This document shows, one piece after another, positions 50,118 through 61,547 of a stretch of 64,000 nt of DNA (the first letter of the stretch is position 1; each line of letters begins with the position of its first letter). The notes below the pieces were generated by a model. The model did not search any database. It was not told where the DNA came from and saw only the letters and a program-made list of their open reading frames with translations. The position numbers were made by a program, and so were the translations under genes. The DNA comes from Zygnema circumcarinatum (taxonomy: Eukaryota > Streptophyta > Zygnematophyceae > Zygnematales > Zygnemataceae): assembly GCA_037447605.1 (NCBI GenBank), contig CM074804.1, forward strand, positions 4,019,541-4,083,540, in the 5' to 3' direction.

Positions 50118-53100
50118 ATGGCGGCGCCCTCGGGAGCTGCTGCTTATTTCTTCTTCTTTCTTCTCTTTTGTTTCCATGGAGCGACTTGCAGTAATTTAGC
50201 AGCTGGAATGGCGACATTGGATGAGGCGCCTTGCAAGACAGGTAAGCTCCTGCTGCACTCCCTCTGCCAGTAATTCTAAAACCGTTATTCTGAAATTGTT
50301 TTTTTCCAGCACCGGCTCAAAATGGTTCAGCAAACCCGCTCCACGTCGTAGTCATACTACTTCTGTTAGTGTTTCCAACATTTCTTAAAATATTACCTTA
50401 GAACTTTATTAGGAAGTAGCAGAACGTATGAAGTTGTCTATCCATTTATTATATTGATTGTATCCCTTACTTTTTACTTGTGCAATAGGGTTTTTAACTT
50501 TTGTGCATTTAAATTTCAATCTCCCTCTTATTTTTCACGTCTATTTTTTCAGACGAGTTTGAGTTGGATCCTCTACTCTCAATTTTTGAAGCAAGTTACG
50601 TTCAAAGCGAGCAAGATGCTGGGATGTGGAAGGTCGTTCGCTTGTCCTTTCCCAAAATCTTCCGGCTCAAGAATATGCACAAGCATTTCCATGTTGGCAA
50701 GGCGCTTGTGGCGTTGAGAAAGGTCAAGAAGAGCTCCCTCGGAAATTTTTTGCCCTCGAAGCACCCTGACGTACAGCTGTGCCTGCACAGGTGAGCTACG
50801 TTTGTGTTGGAATATGTGCATTTAAATTACTATTTCGCTGTAATATGGATTCAGTGTGTAACGTCAATGATGTCGACGACGTTCACTTAAACTCCTGACA
50901 TCATTAATAGAACTTGATAGTTTCTGGAAGATATTTGTTCGACTTTTTTGGAAGGCTTTTACAATAGCTCTAGTTGGAACAGTAACTTTAATCAGAATCA
51001 TAATTTTGATCCTGTTGGGTATTTCAAATTTGAATAAATCTAACCGCATTTATGTTGTCATACTAATTGGCACTAACTTCATCCTGGACTTGCTGTGGTG
51101 TATTTCAGGGATGCAAACACCAACTTGGGTGTTTGCCCTCAAGGTTGGTTGGCCTTAGATAAGAAAGGAACACGCAATTTGTCTATGTCTTTATTCGATG
51201 AGAACTACTTGGACATCAGATCGCCATCAAATGGAGACCTGCTGGATCAGACCATTCACGTCGAGATGACGGAAGGTGTGTTTCTGAATTTCAATGGAAG
51301 AAGAAAGAGTGATTTCTTAAAGCATTTTCGAATGTAAATTTTTGGAAGGCAGGCAGTTTGAAACGTTTTACTGCTATAGAAAACGTGTCAACTCATTGTG
51401 TTTGGTTGAATTAGGAACACAAGTATTTGCTGAGATTGCAAGTGCTTGGAGTGGCTGAAGAAAAATTGCATTTTGTGTTTGTTGTTGCATTGTCATAAAC
51501 CAGGACAGGGTCCAATATAAGACCAATGTTGACCAACAATGTTGTCCAATGTCAACGGACAATTTCAACAGAGCTGTCTGCTTGACATTGTCAGCATACA
51601 TCATGATTAAGTTTATCCTTTGCTTGAAAGCTTTTCTATTCTAACCTTAACATGATTCCAATCACGGGTTGAAAACTGGTGTTTCACAGAATTTCAACTG
51701 TTCCGTGTATTTTTCTTCGTGACTGGTTTCGCCATGTTCATTATGGCGCCTTTTCTCAGTCAATGGTTGTTCTTTTACTACGGCAGTGGGATGCTACTTG
51801 GAGTACTCCTCATTTTGATCGTTATAATTTATCAGGTATTGGCAATCACTTCAATTCAAAGAGTTCCCTTTCTCTACCTCTTTCCTGTGGTCTATGGTCA
51901 GTAATATGAACATGGAAAATCTGTCGTCTTGATAATGACTACGGGGTTGTTCTTAACAGACCGTACGACTACTACCGACTGGTCGGAAGGGGACATGGTA
52001 CATCATCTTCTTTGGTTCACTAGTGAGTATGCTTTCCAAGCCATTGCGCATACTCAACAGATTCGTCTCTGTGCTTCCTCCGGCTTCGCTCTTTCTCTCT
52101 TCCCCCCCCCTCTCTACCACCCGTTCCTGATTCCTCTCTCATTTCTTGTATACTCTTCCTCTTTCACTCCCTCCTTTGGAGTCCTTAAACACCTATTGGC
52201 TAGTTGATTCCCCTTCGCAGCCGTGCCCGCAAGGGAGGCCTCCCAGACCTCTCCCTCCGCTTGCATTCGGGCATACTATTTTTCACTACCATTTGTTCCT
52301 TTCCCTGGACCCTTTCTCACAAACCCCCTCTGCTGTCTATTTCTGACCCTTTCTCCCTTAGTCTCCTTCCTCTCTTTTGCATAACCAACATCGTGAAAAT
52401 GCTTCAATATTTTCTGCTTCTGCGTGTTAGACATTTTGTGGTTTAGGGTGATATTTGTATGGCAATCAATGAGTTAAGCAGGGATCCCGTCTCCACTAAA
52501 AAACCAAAAAAGAACATACGACTACACATGCTGGTAACTGTATTAAGCGTCAGGTTCCGCTTGTGTTCTTTGTGATGCTCTGGCAGATAGGTATGGGCTC
52601 CTTAGTCTTGAATCTCTTTCTGGATCAAATAAGTAAGGCGTTCCAAGAGTTTGGCATCAGCGAAGACACAAGCACTCCGGTGAGCGATTCTTACCCCCTC
52701 CCTTTCGTGTTTTCTAACCTTAAGTCAAGGAGGGTAAAATTATGTGTGATTCAAGAACACATCTCATTATTTATCCGTCAATACAGGGGCATGTATTGTT
52801 GAGCTTCTTTGGTGCGTTCTCTGCATGCTCCTTTCAAGTTACTGCTCCAAAAAATCATTTTAGATGTTTCACAATGCACACGTCCTGAAGTCCCTCATCC
52901 AGTGTTTGGGATGTTGTAGAGAGATTATTTAACAAATTGTAACTCTATTCTCGTGCAGATTGCCATTGTGTGTACTGTCATGATTGCATTGGTCGGAGCT
53001 GCGCTCGGTTTCTGGGCAGTTCGAAAACTTTTACTGACAGAGCAAGGAGCATTAAATCCCCCGGTCGTTCATTTTGTGAAGTGGGGGATGCGCATACTTG

Positions 53101-54675
53101 GACTAGCTCTCCTTTCTCAGGTAAATCTCATTCCGCATGGGCTCAAAGGCTTCCATCTTTGTGACTTGTCTTTCCCTCTTTCACTTTCCCCTTCCTTCGG
53201 CTCCCGCCCACTCTTTCTCTTTCTCTCTATCTGTCTCCTGGTGTCTGCGTTTTTCTGATTCCGCATCTCCTTTATCTGCCGACCTTATCTCTCCTCTCTC
53301 TCACCTTCCCTCCCCCTATGCCTCTCCCCCTTTTCCTCATTTTCTGTTTCTCTGAATCCTTTTCCTTCTCTCCCTTGTCTTCGTCTCTTCCTCAATTTTC
53401 TCTGTTTCTGTCGTTTTTTATTCTCCCTTGTTCTTGCTTTCCTCCTCACATTTCTCCCTTTATCTCATCTCCTACTTTTTTCACCTTCGCCCATTTTTGC
53501 TCATGTCGTCTTTCTTCTCTCCCTATTGCTTCCTCTTTGTTGCCTTCTCCTTCTCCCGTTCCCTCCCCTCTTATCGTTTATCCCGCAGCAGAATCTTAAC
53601 AGTGGGTTCTGAAAAGCTCTATGTAGCCAGTGGAGCCTTTCTCACTCCTCCCCTCTGTGCTCCTGCAGAGCTCCATAGACCTTCCGCAGGCCACTTTGGC
53701 TACCCTGCTGGTTGTCGCTACCTCCTCACTCCATGTCATGCCGCAGCTATTCGTATCATGGTGAGTTTTTTGAAGCTCCTCTGTCAATGGAGCTCAAGGA
53801 TCCTTTACAGAAAGGACGAGATTAGTACTGTCTTGAGCCTTCTGTTGTAGTCTGCGTCATGCTTCTGTGATTGGGAAGAGCGGAACACCTTTTACTTCTA
53901 TAGGTGTATGCATAAGGAGTGTATGGGGAGGGAGTTACGTACTGAAACACGAGTGTAGAATACAAGAAATCGTTTGTCTATCTGAATATTGGTCCACGAC
54001 CTTTTCAAAACATGCAAGATACTTTGGGATAATTCAAACAAAGATGTTTGATTTCTTCAATATAGTAGATGATCTTGAAAGTTCATAAAAGTTGAGTGTT
54101 TATTTTTTGTATGTGCTCTATGCAGGAGGAGGAAGCGACGTGGACAGCAGCCTCGTCGTACCTTCGCTCCCACAGTTCAAGGTAAATTTCTGAAACCCTG
54201 ATATCGCTAAAGACCTCAAAGATGTAGAAAAGACATTACAGTTGGCTTCCTGGAACATGGTGAAGTCCTTAATGACTTTCCCCCTCTCGTCCGTCTCTCT
54301 TTTTTTACCATCATTTGTCTGAAATTGCGTTGTCTTGCAGGCAACTATGGACGTGGCTTCATGCCAGCACACATTCAGCGCATGGCTTCTCCTTCTGCCT
54401 ACCATCACTCTCCATCCCTCCGCCTTAAAAGTAGGGTGGAAGCTGAGCGAATCTCTAGAGAATGTACTCAAGCTGCTCTCCGGGCTTTAGTCGGCTCTTC
54501 CAGTTTTCGTTCGTGGGTGTTGCGGAACCTCGACTGTATAGTGGTAGCACCTCCTGTGCGGCGAGAGGAAAGGACTGAGGAGGAGATTAGGGCTACAGCA
54601 GATATGGGTGAGGAGGATGGAGAGGTTGAGGAGATAGAAGAGGAAGTGTATGAGGACGAGTATGATGAAGAGTAG
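50118..54675 (+). CDS. NEMP/PNET2-family inner nuclear membrane protein
   Basis: Ten exons, all phases consistent: 50118-50241, 50553-50790, 51109-51275, 51690-51835, 51960-52022, 52554-52679, 52959-53120, 53669-53760, 54126-54181, 54341-54675. The N-terminus (MAAPSGAAAYFFFFLLFCFH) is a signal peptide, followed by a luminal beta-rich domain. Then comes the membrane block: FFFVTGFAMFIMAPFLSQ, LFFYYGSGMLLGVLLILIV, LLPTGRKGTWYIIFFGSL, FFVMLWQIGMGSLVLNLF, LGFWAVRKLLLTEQGA and ATLATLLVVATSSLHV. The FYYGSGM, LLPTGRK and GFWxVRKLxLTE elements are hallmarks of plant PNET2 and animal NEMP proteins. These sit in the inner nuclear envelope; animal NEMPs bind Ran and stiffen the envelope, and PNET2 links chromatin to the envelope. 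The C-terminus is nucleoplasmic by inference: basic (RRKRRGQQPRR), then a helical segment and a strongly acidic tail (EEDGEVEEIEEEVYEDEYDEE in part). Confidence 0.93.
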
Positions 54676-55526
54676 GAGTGTGTGGGGTTGTGGAGATACG
54701 TAAACGGGAGAAGGAAGGAAGGAAGGAAGCCGAGGCGAAGGGAGAGGAGGAGAAGGGGAGTGGGCAAATCAAATTGGATATGGGACATGACAGGGAGTAC
54801 AGCAGGGAATACGATAGTGTATGAGAAGGGAGGACGTTCGATGGTTCCACATGTTTAGCGAAGAGAGTAAGAGAAAGAAAAAAGATTGTGAACTCGCTTC
54901 TTTCGTAGCCTACAAGGTACTCTTCACGTGATTCCCTTCAGCCCTTCTTAGAGCCCAGTTCACTTTCTTTTTTTCCTCTTAAGGACTTCAAGTTGGGTAG
55001 GCAATCAATCATAGGCGTAGTCAGAGTTCGTCAAAGGCCGTTAATTGAATTTGGTAGAATTAGACGAAGCAATCCCGTGACTCTCGTCTCTCTCTTTGTC
55101 GCATTTCTTTTCTCTTCACATTTGTTTTTAGCAGTGTTGTACATAGGGGAGTTGTACATAGGCCTTTTCCACTTACACGGGAGGATTTTTCCCCTTGAGA
55201 TTCACCTTTTTCAGTTGTTTAGCTCATGGATGCCGGTCTGTAGTTACTTCAAAGTAGCAAGAGGAGATGGCTATGGAATTCCATGCCAATGTTGCACATT
55301 GCTAAAGAGTAAAAGGAATGTGGCATTGATCTCACGATAGCAAATGCCATCAAATGTACATGGACAAAATCAGCATGGGGAACCATGAGGAACTGGCCCC
55401 AAAGGACCTGAGCACAATAGAAAAAAGCTAGGAGCTGAAAGTTGCGGCTAGGCCCAACACCGCTTCAACCCCCCCCTCGTAGCAGCCGCGACGGTCACCG
55501 ATCGATGTGCGGCACATCACATCGAG

Positions 55527-55641
55527 CGGAGGGAGGGAGGGAGGGAGGGAGAGAGAGAGAGAGAGAGGGGATGAGAAAGGGAGGGAGAGAGGGAGGCAAG
55601 GAGGGAGGGATGGAGGGAGGGAGGGAGGGAGGAAGGAAGGG
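55527..55641. repeat. (GGGA)n / GA repeat
   Basis: GGGA tetramers, a short (GA)n core (55550-55567), then further GGGA/GGGAGG units ending near 55641. Confidence 0.9.
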
Positions 55642-56206
55642 AGCGACGCAAGGTCACCGCTACGCACGGCCACCAACAACCAGCCATGGCTTCACCCCGG
55701 AGGAGCGGAGGAGCGAGGAGGGCAGCGGAGGGGAACCCTTGGATGCACGGACGGCACTTTGCGCGTTTCCTTGCGGCATTGTTCCACAGCCCGTAGCGCG
55801 GCCAGCCGAGAGCATGTGTCGGCCCTGAACCAGGTCCAGGCCTGCGCTCACACTTGCGGCAACAACAGCGACTTTGGCAAGTTCCACCTCGCAGCCGCCA
55901 AAACTTGCTCCCAGTTCGCGGCCAATGGGCGGGTGCCACGTCAGCACCGTAACCGGCTGGAAACGTAGGTCAGACGCTAGGCCCACGTCGGCTGGCCTCG
56001 GCCTTCATTCCCGCCGCCCCAAATCTCTGCCAGCCGTCAGATTTTTCTGCCGGCCGGTCAAACTTGGCCTCCCCGACCTCCCCTCCCTTGCCCTCCGTAG
56101 CGCGAAAGCAAGATGTGACCGTCAGAAATTCTGCCGGCCAAGCTCCCTCCCGCCGGCCGGCCGTCAGTCCGCGGGGGCAATTTCTCGCCGTGTGGCCGTT
56201 GGGCCG

Positions 56207-56267
56207 CGTCCGTCCGTCCGTCCGTCCGTCCGTCCGTCCGTCGGTCGGTCCGTCGGTTGGTCGGTCG
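56207..56267. repeat. (CCGT)n tetranucleotide repeat
   Basis: About nine CCGT units changing into TCGG and TTGG variants, inside the GC island about 600 bases upstream of the NAC start codon. Confidence 0.9.
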
Positions 56268-56827
56268 CCGGCGCGGGGAAGCGTCGCTAGCACGCCTTCG
56301 TTCGCGTCGCCAAGAGTCGCACGAAGTCGTCAGCCAATCGCAGCGCAGCTCTGCGACGCGTGGGCCCCCATTTGGGGGTCGGTCCATCCTGCACAAGTCA
56401 GCGCGCGGGAGAGGACGTGCAGCACACGGCGGAAGGGAAGGAGAAAGGGAGCGTGCTAGAGGCGGCAGCCATGGCGGATGGGGCACGCATGCAGCCCGGC
56501 TCGGCGGGGGCCACGTCATGCAGGGCCATGGCATGGGAGTGCGGCCGGGCACTCTAGAGGGGGCTGTATTTTTAGCTGAGGGGGAGGGGGAGGTGAGGGA
56601 GGTCTTGTCGCTGGAAACCCTGATTAGGTCGCAGAAAGATTTGAGGTTTCCGGGTGTAGATTACAGGGTGCATGATCAGAAAATCGGGGTTTTGGAAGGG
56701 GAGGGGAAGTGGAGAGAGCGTCAAGTATATGGATAAGGGTGGGTGGAGAATAATGACGAATTGTAAGGTTAGGGTTTCTGCTGTTAGGAATTGAAGTTGT
56801 TTATACTTCATTTTCCTCTTGTTCAAT

Positions 56828-59734
56828 ATGTCACCGGAGAATTTACCGCTGTCGTGTCCAAAGCTTCCGCCAGGTTTTCGGTTCCGCCCTTCAGAGGAGG
56901 AGTTAGTGGGCTATTTTTTGAAGAGTAAACTCTGCAAGGTTGTGACGCTAGGTGTCACCATACCAGAACTTGATGTGTACAAAATGGAGCCGGCAGAGAT
57001 TGCAGGTAAGATGGTGGTTGCGACGCCGAATTTTGACTCCAATAGGTGGAACTTTTTGATTTTCTTTTTGTTGTTGGTACTTCCTTTCTTTTGCTCTCAG
57101 TAGATGGAACCTCCTCCTCCTCATCCCTGTTTACAATATGGTTAAGAGGCAGGAGTGTACACCTGATGTTGAACCAGGAATTTGAGAATGCGCTGTCTTA
57201 TTTTTCTTTCTGTCGTTAATCTGTCTTCACGAGTTTAAGTTCTTTTTTTTGCTTTTTTTTTCCCTTTAGTTCGTCTGAGGCGTGTATGTGATTAGAAGAG
57301 GATCTCTATCACGAATCTTCATCGCTGTTTGTTTATGTCTTTTGCCACACGTTGTGAGTTCAAATGAGAAGCGGAAATTGACTCACAAGGAATTACTGTT
57401 TTGCAGCCATGCAAACCAACTACGGTACAAAGGACCGTTATTTCTTTATCCAGCAAAATGCGGTTCGCTCTACACCGAAAGGTTTTTGGAAGTGTCAAAA
57501 AATTGGTCCTTTAATGAACGAGCGAGGAGGAGAATCGCCGGTTCCAGCGTTGAAGGCGACTTTTGTGTACTGTGAAGGGCGGGCTCCAAAAGGGAAACCC
57601 ACGAGCTGGCTTATGGATGAGTTTCGTTTTAAGGAAAATAATCCGGCAAATTTGCCTGTGAGTATTTGGTCCTGTAGTGTCCCTAGTCTGGCACGTTCGT
57701 GCTGTTCATGGAACGTCTCACTCGTTAGACGTTTGTGGTTGTGGCTGATGGTTTGTGGGTGGTTTTATTTCTAGTGTGGGTTCTATTATTTCCTGTGCCT
57801 TCCGCTTCTGGGATTTTGCAGCAGGAGATTTAGGTGTGGGTGTGATGCTTAGCACCCGAACAGCAATTGGCTGGCTTTCTTGGTTTAACTGAGTTTTTTT
57901 TTCAACCAAACTGTGACTATGGGCCTCGAACCTGGCTTTTGCGGTCTGTTTCATGCCGAGTTTTCGTTTTACATTTCTTGAAATTTGGCTGGTACAGCCA
58001 AATTTTGGAACTGAAACATTGATTTCTTTGAGAGAATGGTAAAACTCTGGTACATGAAGTGTGCCCTACCAGCTTTTTGTTGAAGTCGTTCGAATTTTTA
58101 GGGTTCTGCACATTTTTAGCGTAGCGTGAATATTAGTGATTCATCGTTTTGACTGGTAATATTGGCGTCGGAAAAACTGCGGAGCTTTCAGTATTGTGCA
58201 ATAGAAAGACCTCACTGCCATTCTGTAGTGCATCCTATACTGTTGTTGGGATGGGCTACAGCAGTTCCCTACATAGTTTATCAGTTTTTGCGTTGCTCGT
58301 AGCACAATTCCGCTCTCCTTGACAGTACCTTTTCGCAAGGAAGTAGGGCTTATTTACTAATATAGTAGTCGCTGAAGGTAGCAATAGCTACTTACATTAC
58401 CCCAGAGGTGAAGCATAGCGTATCTTCCCAGTAGATTGAAATCTTGCTTTATCAGATGGTCTTTCGCAGATTTACAGATATATTCTGGTTTTGACCTTTG
58501 GTTATCTAATGCCACTAATGAGACAGTCTAGACTTCAGAAGATGTGGGAGCGAGAGAGAGACACAGATTTTCGTATCAAAGAGAGTGTGATGCTGCCCTC
58601 TCTATTAGCTTACTGAAGAGTCAAAAGGTGATTGGGGCAGATGGTGCCTTCCATCTGACCTCCCATGCGGTGCGAACTCAACTGCGCATCACATGTGCAC
58701 TTAATCCAACGCTGTGCCATGCTGAACTGTAAAAATTTGACGATATCGGGGAAGGTCAGTTTGCATACGTCGGTACACTTCATGTGTGCATCCACTGACC
58801 CAAGTGCTATCGTTTACTCCCGTGGCTTGTGTGTGTGTCTCTGGCTTTGGGATGATTTGTGAGAGTCCGGACCTTGGGGTGGGAGGTTGGAGAGTCTCTT
58901 TTGCCCCTTGCAATGTGTTGAAATCCGCTTGGTCTCTTCTGTTGTTATTGTATTTCTTACAGGTCCAGTTAAGAAACTATTCTATGCTTCTCTCTTTATT
59001 GGAAACGTTATCGTCCTTTGAAAGCATAGAAGGAACTTATGTGGAGGATTTATCTCCAAAACCCCTAGACCCTGGAATTCCGGTATTGTAGAGTCTTTGC
59101 CTGGGCCTGACGTCGTTTCTGACCTATGCCGAGAAGGTTCTGGTTGATGGGCTTGCAGACAGACTATGCAATCTGTCACCTTAGAAATTTGAAGAATAAG
59201 GCGGAGAGGGGCCTCAAACGATGTGGTGCGGGCCAGCGGGAGGGCCATGCCATGAAGCAGCAGCAGCACCCCATGGTACTTGTGGACATCCTTGAGTCGA
59301 CTTCTAGTGGTTCCATGTCATCCTGTGTAGTAGGAGGCGTGGCATGCCCTTCATCAGGGCACGAGGGGCATCATCATCATCATCATGGCCATGGCCATGT
59401 TCATGGTCATGGTCATGGGCATGGTCATGGTCATGGGCATGGGCATGGGCATGAGTATGGGCATGGGCATCGGCATGGTTATGGCCATAGGCCTCAGAGA
59501 GACGCCCATGAGACGGCTTTTCATGTGAGGGATTACGTGGAGGGGACTGGAGATACAAGCACGGGTGAGGGAACAGATAGTAAGCCTGGAAAGGAAGGGA
59601 GAGAAGGGAAGAGAGGCCATCGAGGCTCATGCAGGCGGCTTGACAAGGAAGGGAGCCCAGGGAAGAGAGTGAGAAATGCAGTATTGCAGGAAGGAGATAC
59701 GGTATCCTCCGAGACGCGATTTAGTTGCATGTGA
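56828..59734 (+). CDS. NAC-domain transcription factor with His/Gly-repeat C-terminus
   Basis: Three exons: 56828-57005 (ATG 56828), 57407-57657, 59159-59734 (TGA), all phases agreeing; a further in-phase 40-codon exon at 58963-59082 is possible. NAC subdomain A is clear (LPPGFRFRPSEEELVGYFL), B partly (VTIPELDVYKMEPAEIA), D is clear (FVYCEGRAPKGKPTSWLMDE) and E fits (TDYAICHLRNL, cf. plant WVLCRIY). Subdomain C, which holds the DNA-contacting strand (WKATG in plants), is diverged: TPKGFWKCQKIGPL. The C-terminus has six consecutive His, then about 17 alternating His/Gly pairs (HGHGHGH) up to residue HRHGYGH, and a Lys/Gly-rich tail. The tail could bind Zn, Ni or Cu; this is inference. NAC proteins are specific to streptophytes, so this gene helps place the organism. 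DNA binding may differ from land-plant NACs. Confidence 0.88.
58963..59082 (+). other. Possible in-phase cassette exon of the NAC gene
   Basis: Bounded by a good acceptor (TTCTTACAG) and a donor (CCG/GTATTG), this 120-base open segment is phase 0 on both sides, so inclusion would insert 40 residues (VQLRNYSMLLSLLE...) between NAC subdomains D and E. If the donor is ignored, a TAG follows at 59089-59091. Skipping gives a more canonical D-E spacing. Confidence 0.35.
59369..59492 (+). repeat. Coding CAT / GGTCATGGGCAT repeat (His-Gly tail of NAC protein)
   Basis: Six CAT triplets, then a six-base GGNCAT repeat in frame, encoding HHHHHH followed by alternating Gly and His with Val, Glu, Tyr and Arg interruptions. 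The interruptions and the in-frame period suggest that the protein repeat is kept. Confidence 0.9.
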
Positions 59735-60319
59735 AGGTTGGCGGGGGGAAGGGGGAGGGAGTGGAGGGGGCTAGTTTCGGGAGTTACATAGAGCTTTGTG
59801 TAAGCGTATTAATAAATTCGGTCCACGCGGCATTATGCCTTTACTCTTTGACATCTCTTGTTCCTCTCAACTCTCCTTTCGGCCTTCTCGTGTGTCTGTG
59901 TCGTCCCGCGAACCGAAACAGACAGATCATATTTTCAACGAGAGGCATGCTCCAAATGATGTGATATTGTGGCAACGTTGAGGAACATCTTGCAACTCAT
60001 TTGCCAACGCTTCTTTATGTAAACGTTGTGAGTGGCTGAGCCCCATTCCCTCCATTCATTGAGGCGTTATGGATCTCTCCACTACGAATGATAGACCGTG
60101 AATTTTCTCCGTCGTAAAGCCTCGAACGTGCAAGAAATGGCTCAGTAGAGCCAAGCCAAACATTGTAGAAAGAAATGTTTATCTAACTACAACCCTATAC
60201 ATGGAGCTAGCTAGTGGATGCTTCTAAAATGCTTCTTAGAGACTAGCGTTGTGTATAGCAAAAGCCAAAATCCCTTTAAGGTGTAAACTTCAATGGTGTG
60301 TAGTCGCATGCCAAGGCGG
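59735..60319. other. Convergent intergenic region (NAC / oxidoreductase)
   Basis: About 585 bases between two stop codons; ordinary composition, no supported gene, probably the two 3' UTRs. Confidence 0.5.
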
Positions 60320-61547
60320 TCAAATCCCAAATCGCCATCCGCTCTGAAAGTTTCCCTCCGCGTTAAGCATGTCCAACTCCAAGATCCACCTTGGCCCGAG
60401 AAGCTCCACAATTTTCGATTTGTGCAATGGTCCCGCCTTCACTCCCTTGAACCCAGGCGTGAGATCCACGAGAGCGATTGTTTTATCCACTGCATCTTTG
60501 TCATCTCCGCATACAAATACGCTGTGGGGATTGCTGGCTGGGGGCGGATTGTCCAGCAATTTCTGCGTGGGAGTAAACCCTAATTCAGATGAATGTGGCC
60601 AAAGTAAACAGAAAGAATGTAACGGTGTTCCCATCATATTCAAGCCCTAGCATAAACATACCTAACGCCACAGGCACTCCGCAACAAATGGAAGTGAGTA
60701 GAAGAAGGGAGAGGAGGGCGAGTGAAGCGCGCCCACGGAGCGAGGGAGAGAGGGAGGCAGAAAGGGGGAGGGAGGGAGGGAGGGAGAGGGACCCAGAACG
60801 TAGACTTCCAAGCAGTGGTCCATCTCGCAGGCACTCCGAGCGCCTCCTGGTTGAGCAGAGTGGAGGAGGTCTGCCCCCAATGGCTCTCATCGAGCATATA
60901 GAGAACGTTGGTTACATCTACAACCAACTTTCCTGCCAGCTCTCCCGCCATACTTCGCAGCATCTCGCCTCGCTCTTCCAACGTGCCCTGCACGCCCTCT
61001 AAATAATGAGCAGCTAATTTAGTTTTTGGGGTTTCAAATTTTTACAAGGTTCTCTCTCCAGTTGCGCTTTCAAAATTGAGGGGTCTTAAACAAAGGTCAT
61101 GGGTTTTAGCCCGCTTTGCATATAGCTACAGTTGTCACCGGTGAGCAGTAAGTAAGCTTGGAGTACATGCTTCAATCCCCGACAAGAGGACCGCGAATCT
61201 ATAAAAGCAGGTTGAAAAGGTCCCTTCCTCCCTCTAAAGAGTTCAAGAAGATACTATTAAATGAGGCGAGACAAGCAACTAACCGCCAACAACGAGAGCC
61301 CTAATCCTACCTGGGGGCACCAAAAAATAACATCTCCAGCTGCAGCTGCTGCCTTGTTCTCGCATCCGCGTACGGCGGAGCCCGCCTCCCTCCCCACCTT
61401 CTCCGCATACTCCCTCGCCTTCTCCTCGGTCCGCGACCCCAACACCACGCGGCAGCCCGCACGCGCGTGGTTCCTCGCCAATGTGGAGCCCATTCGGCCC
61501 GTCCCCGGAATGAAAGCGAGCGTTAAGTCCTTCACAGATGCCGCCAT
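60320..61547 (-). CDS. F420/NADP-dependent oxidoreductase-like protein (Rossmann fold)
   Basis: Three exons, all phases consistent: 61547-61311, 60987-60793, 60562-60320; about 225 residues. The N-terminus shows the dinucleotide-binding fold LTLAFIPGTGRMGSTLARN with GxGxxG, and SRTEEKAREYAEKV after strand 2, where the Ser-Arg would favour NADP(H) phosphate. Then come DVIFWCPQ, GKLVVDVTNVL, TTAWKSTFW and NPHSVFVCGDDKDAVDKTIAL. This layout follows the NADPH:F420 oxidoreductase (NpdG/Fno-like) family. Land plants and algae are not known to use F420, so the physiological hydride acceptor is unknown; ferric-reductase-like (STEAP N-domain) relatives share this fold. The donor at exon 2 (GG/GTCCCT) is weak but is required by phase. 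The gene shares a GC-rich divergent promoter with GAPN. Confidence 0.8.

Larger units (their letters stand above)
54676..56827. other. Intergenic region with GC island upstream of the NAC gene
   Basis: About 2.15 kb. The first 750 bases are ordinary and probably include the NEMP 3' UTR, with GAAG units at 54714-54728 and a GGCATTGATCTC word near 55322. Then follow a GGGA repeat (55527-55641), a GC-rich island (55680-56560) and a (CCGT)n tract (56207-56267). The island probably marks the NAC promoter. None of the overlapping GC-driven open frames is supported. Confidence 0.5.

Noticed and set aside
49515-50177. Minus-strand open frames in the GC-rich region upstream of the NEMP-like gene
   Set aside because: They translate CAG, AACTG and period-8 repeats (Leu, Gln/Phe-Ser-Ser-Val repeats) and oppose the confirmed NEMP first exon.
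55442-56736. Overlapping open frames in the GC island upstream of the NAC gene
   Set aside because: Composition reflects GGGA and CCGT repeats (for example an RPSVRPSV run); no motif or splice signal supports them.
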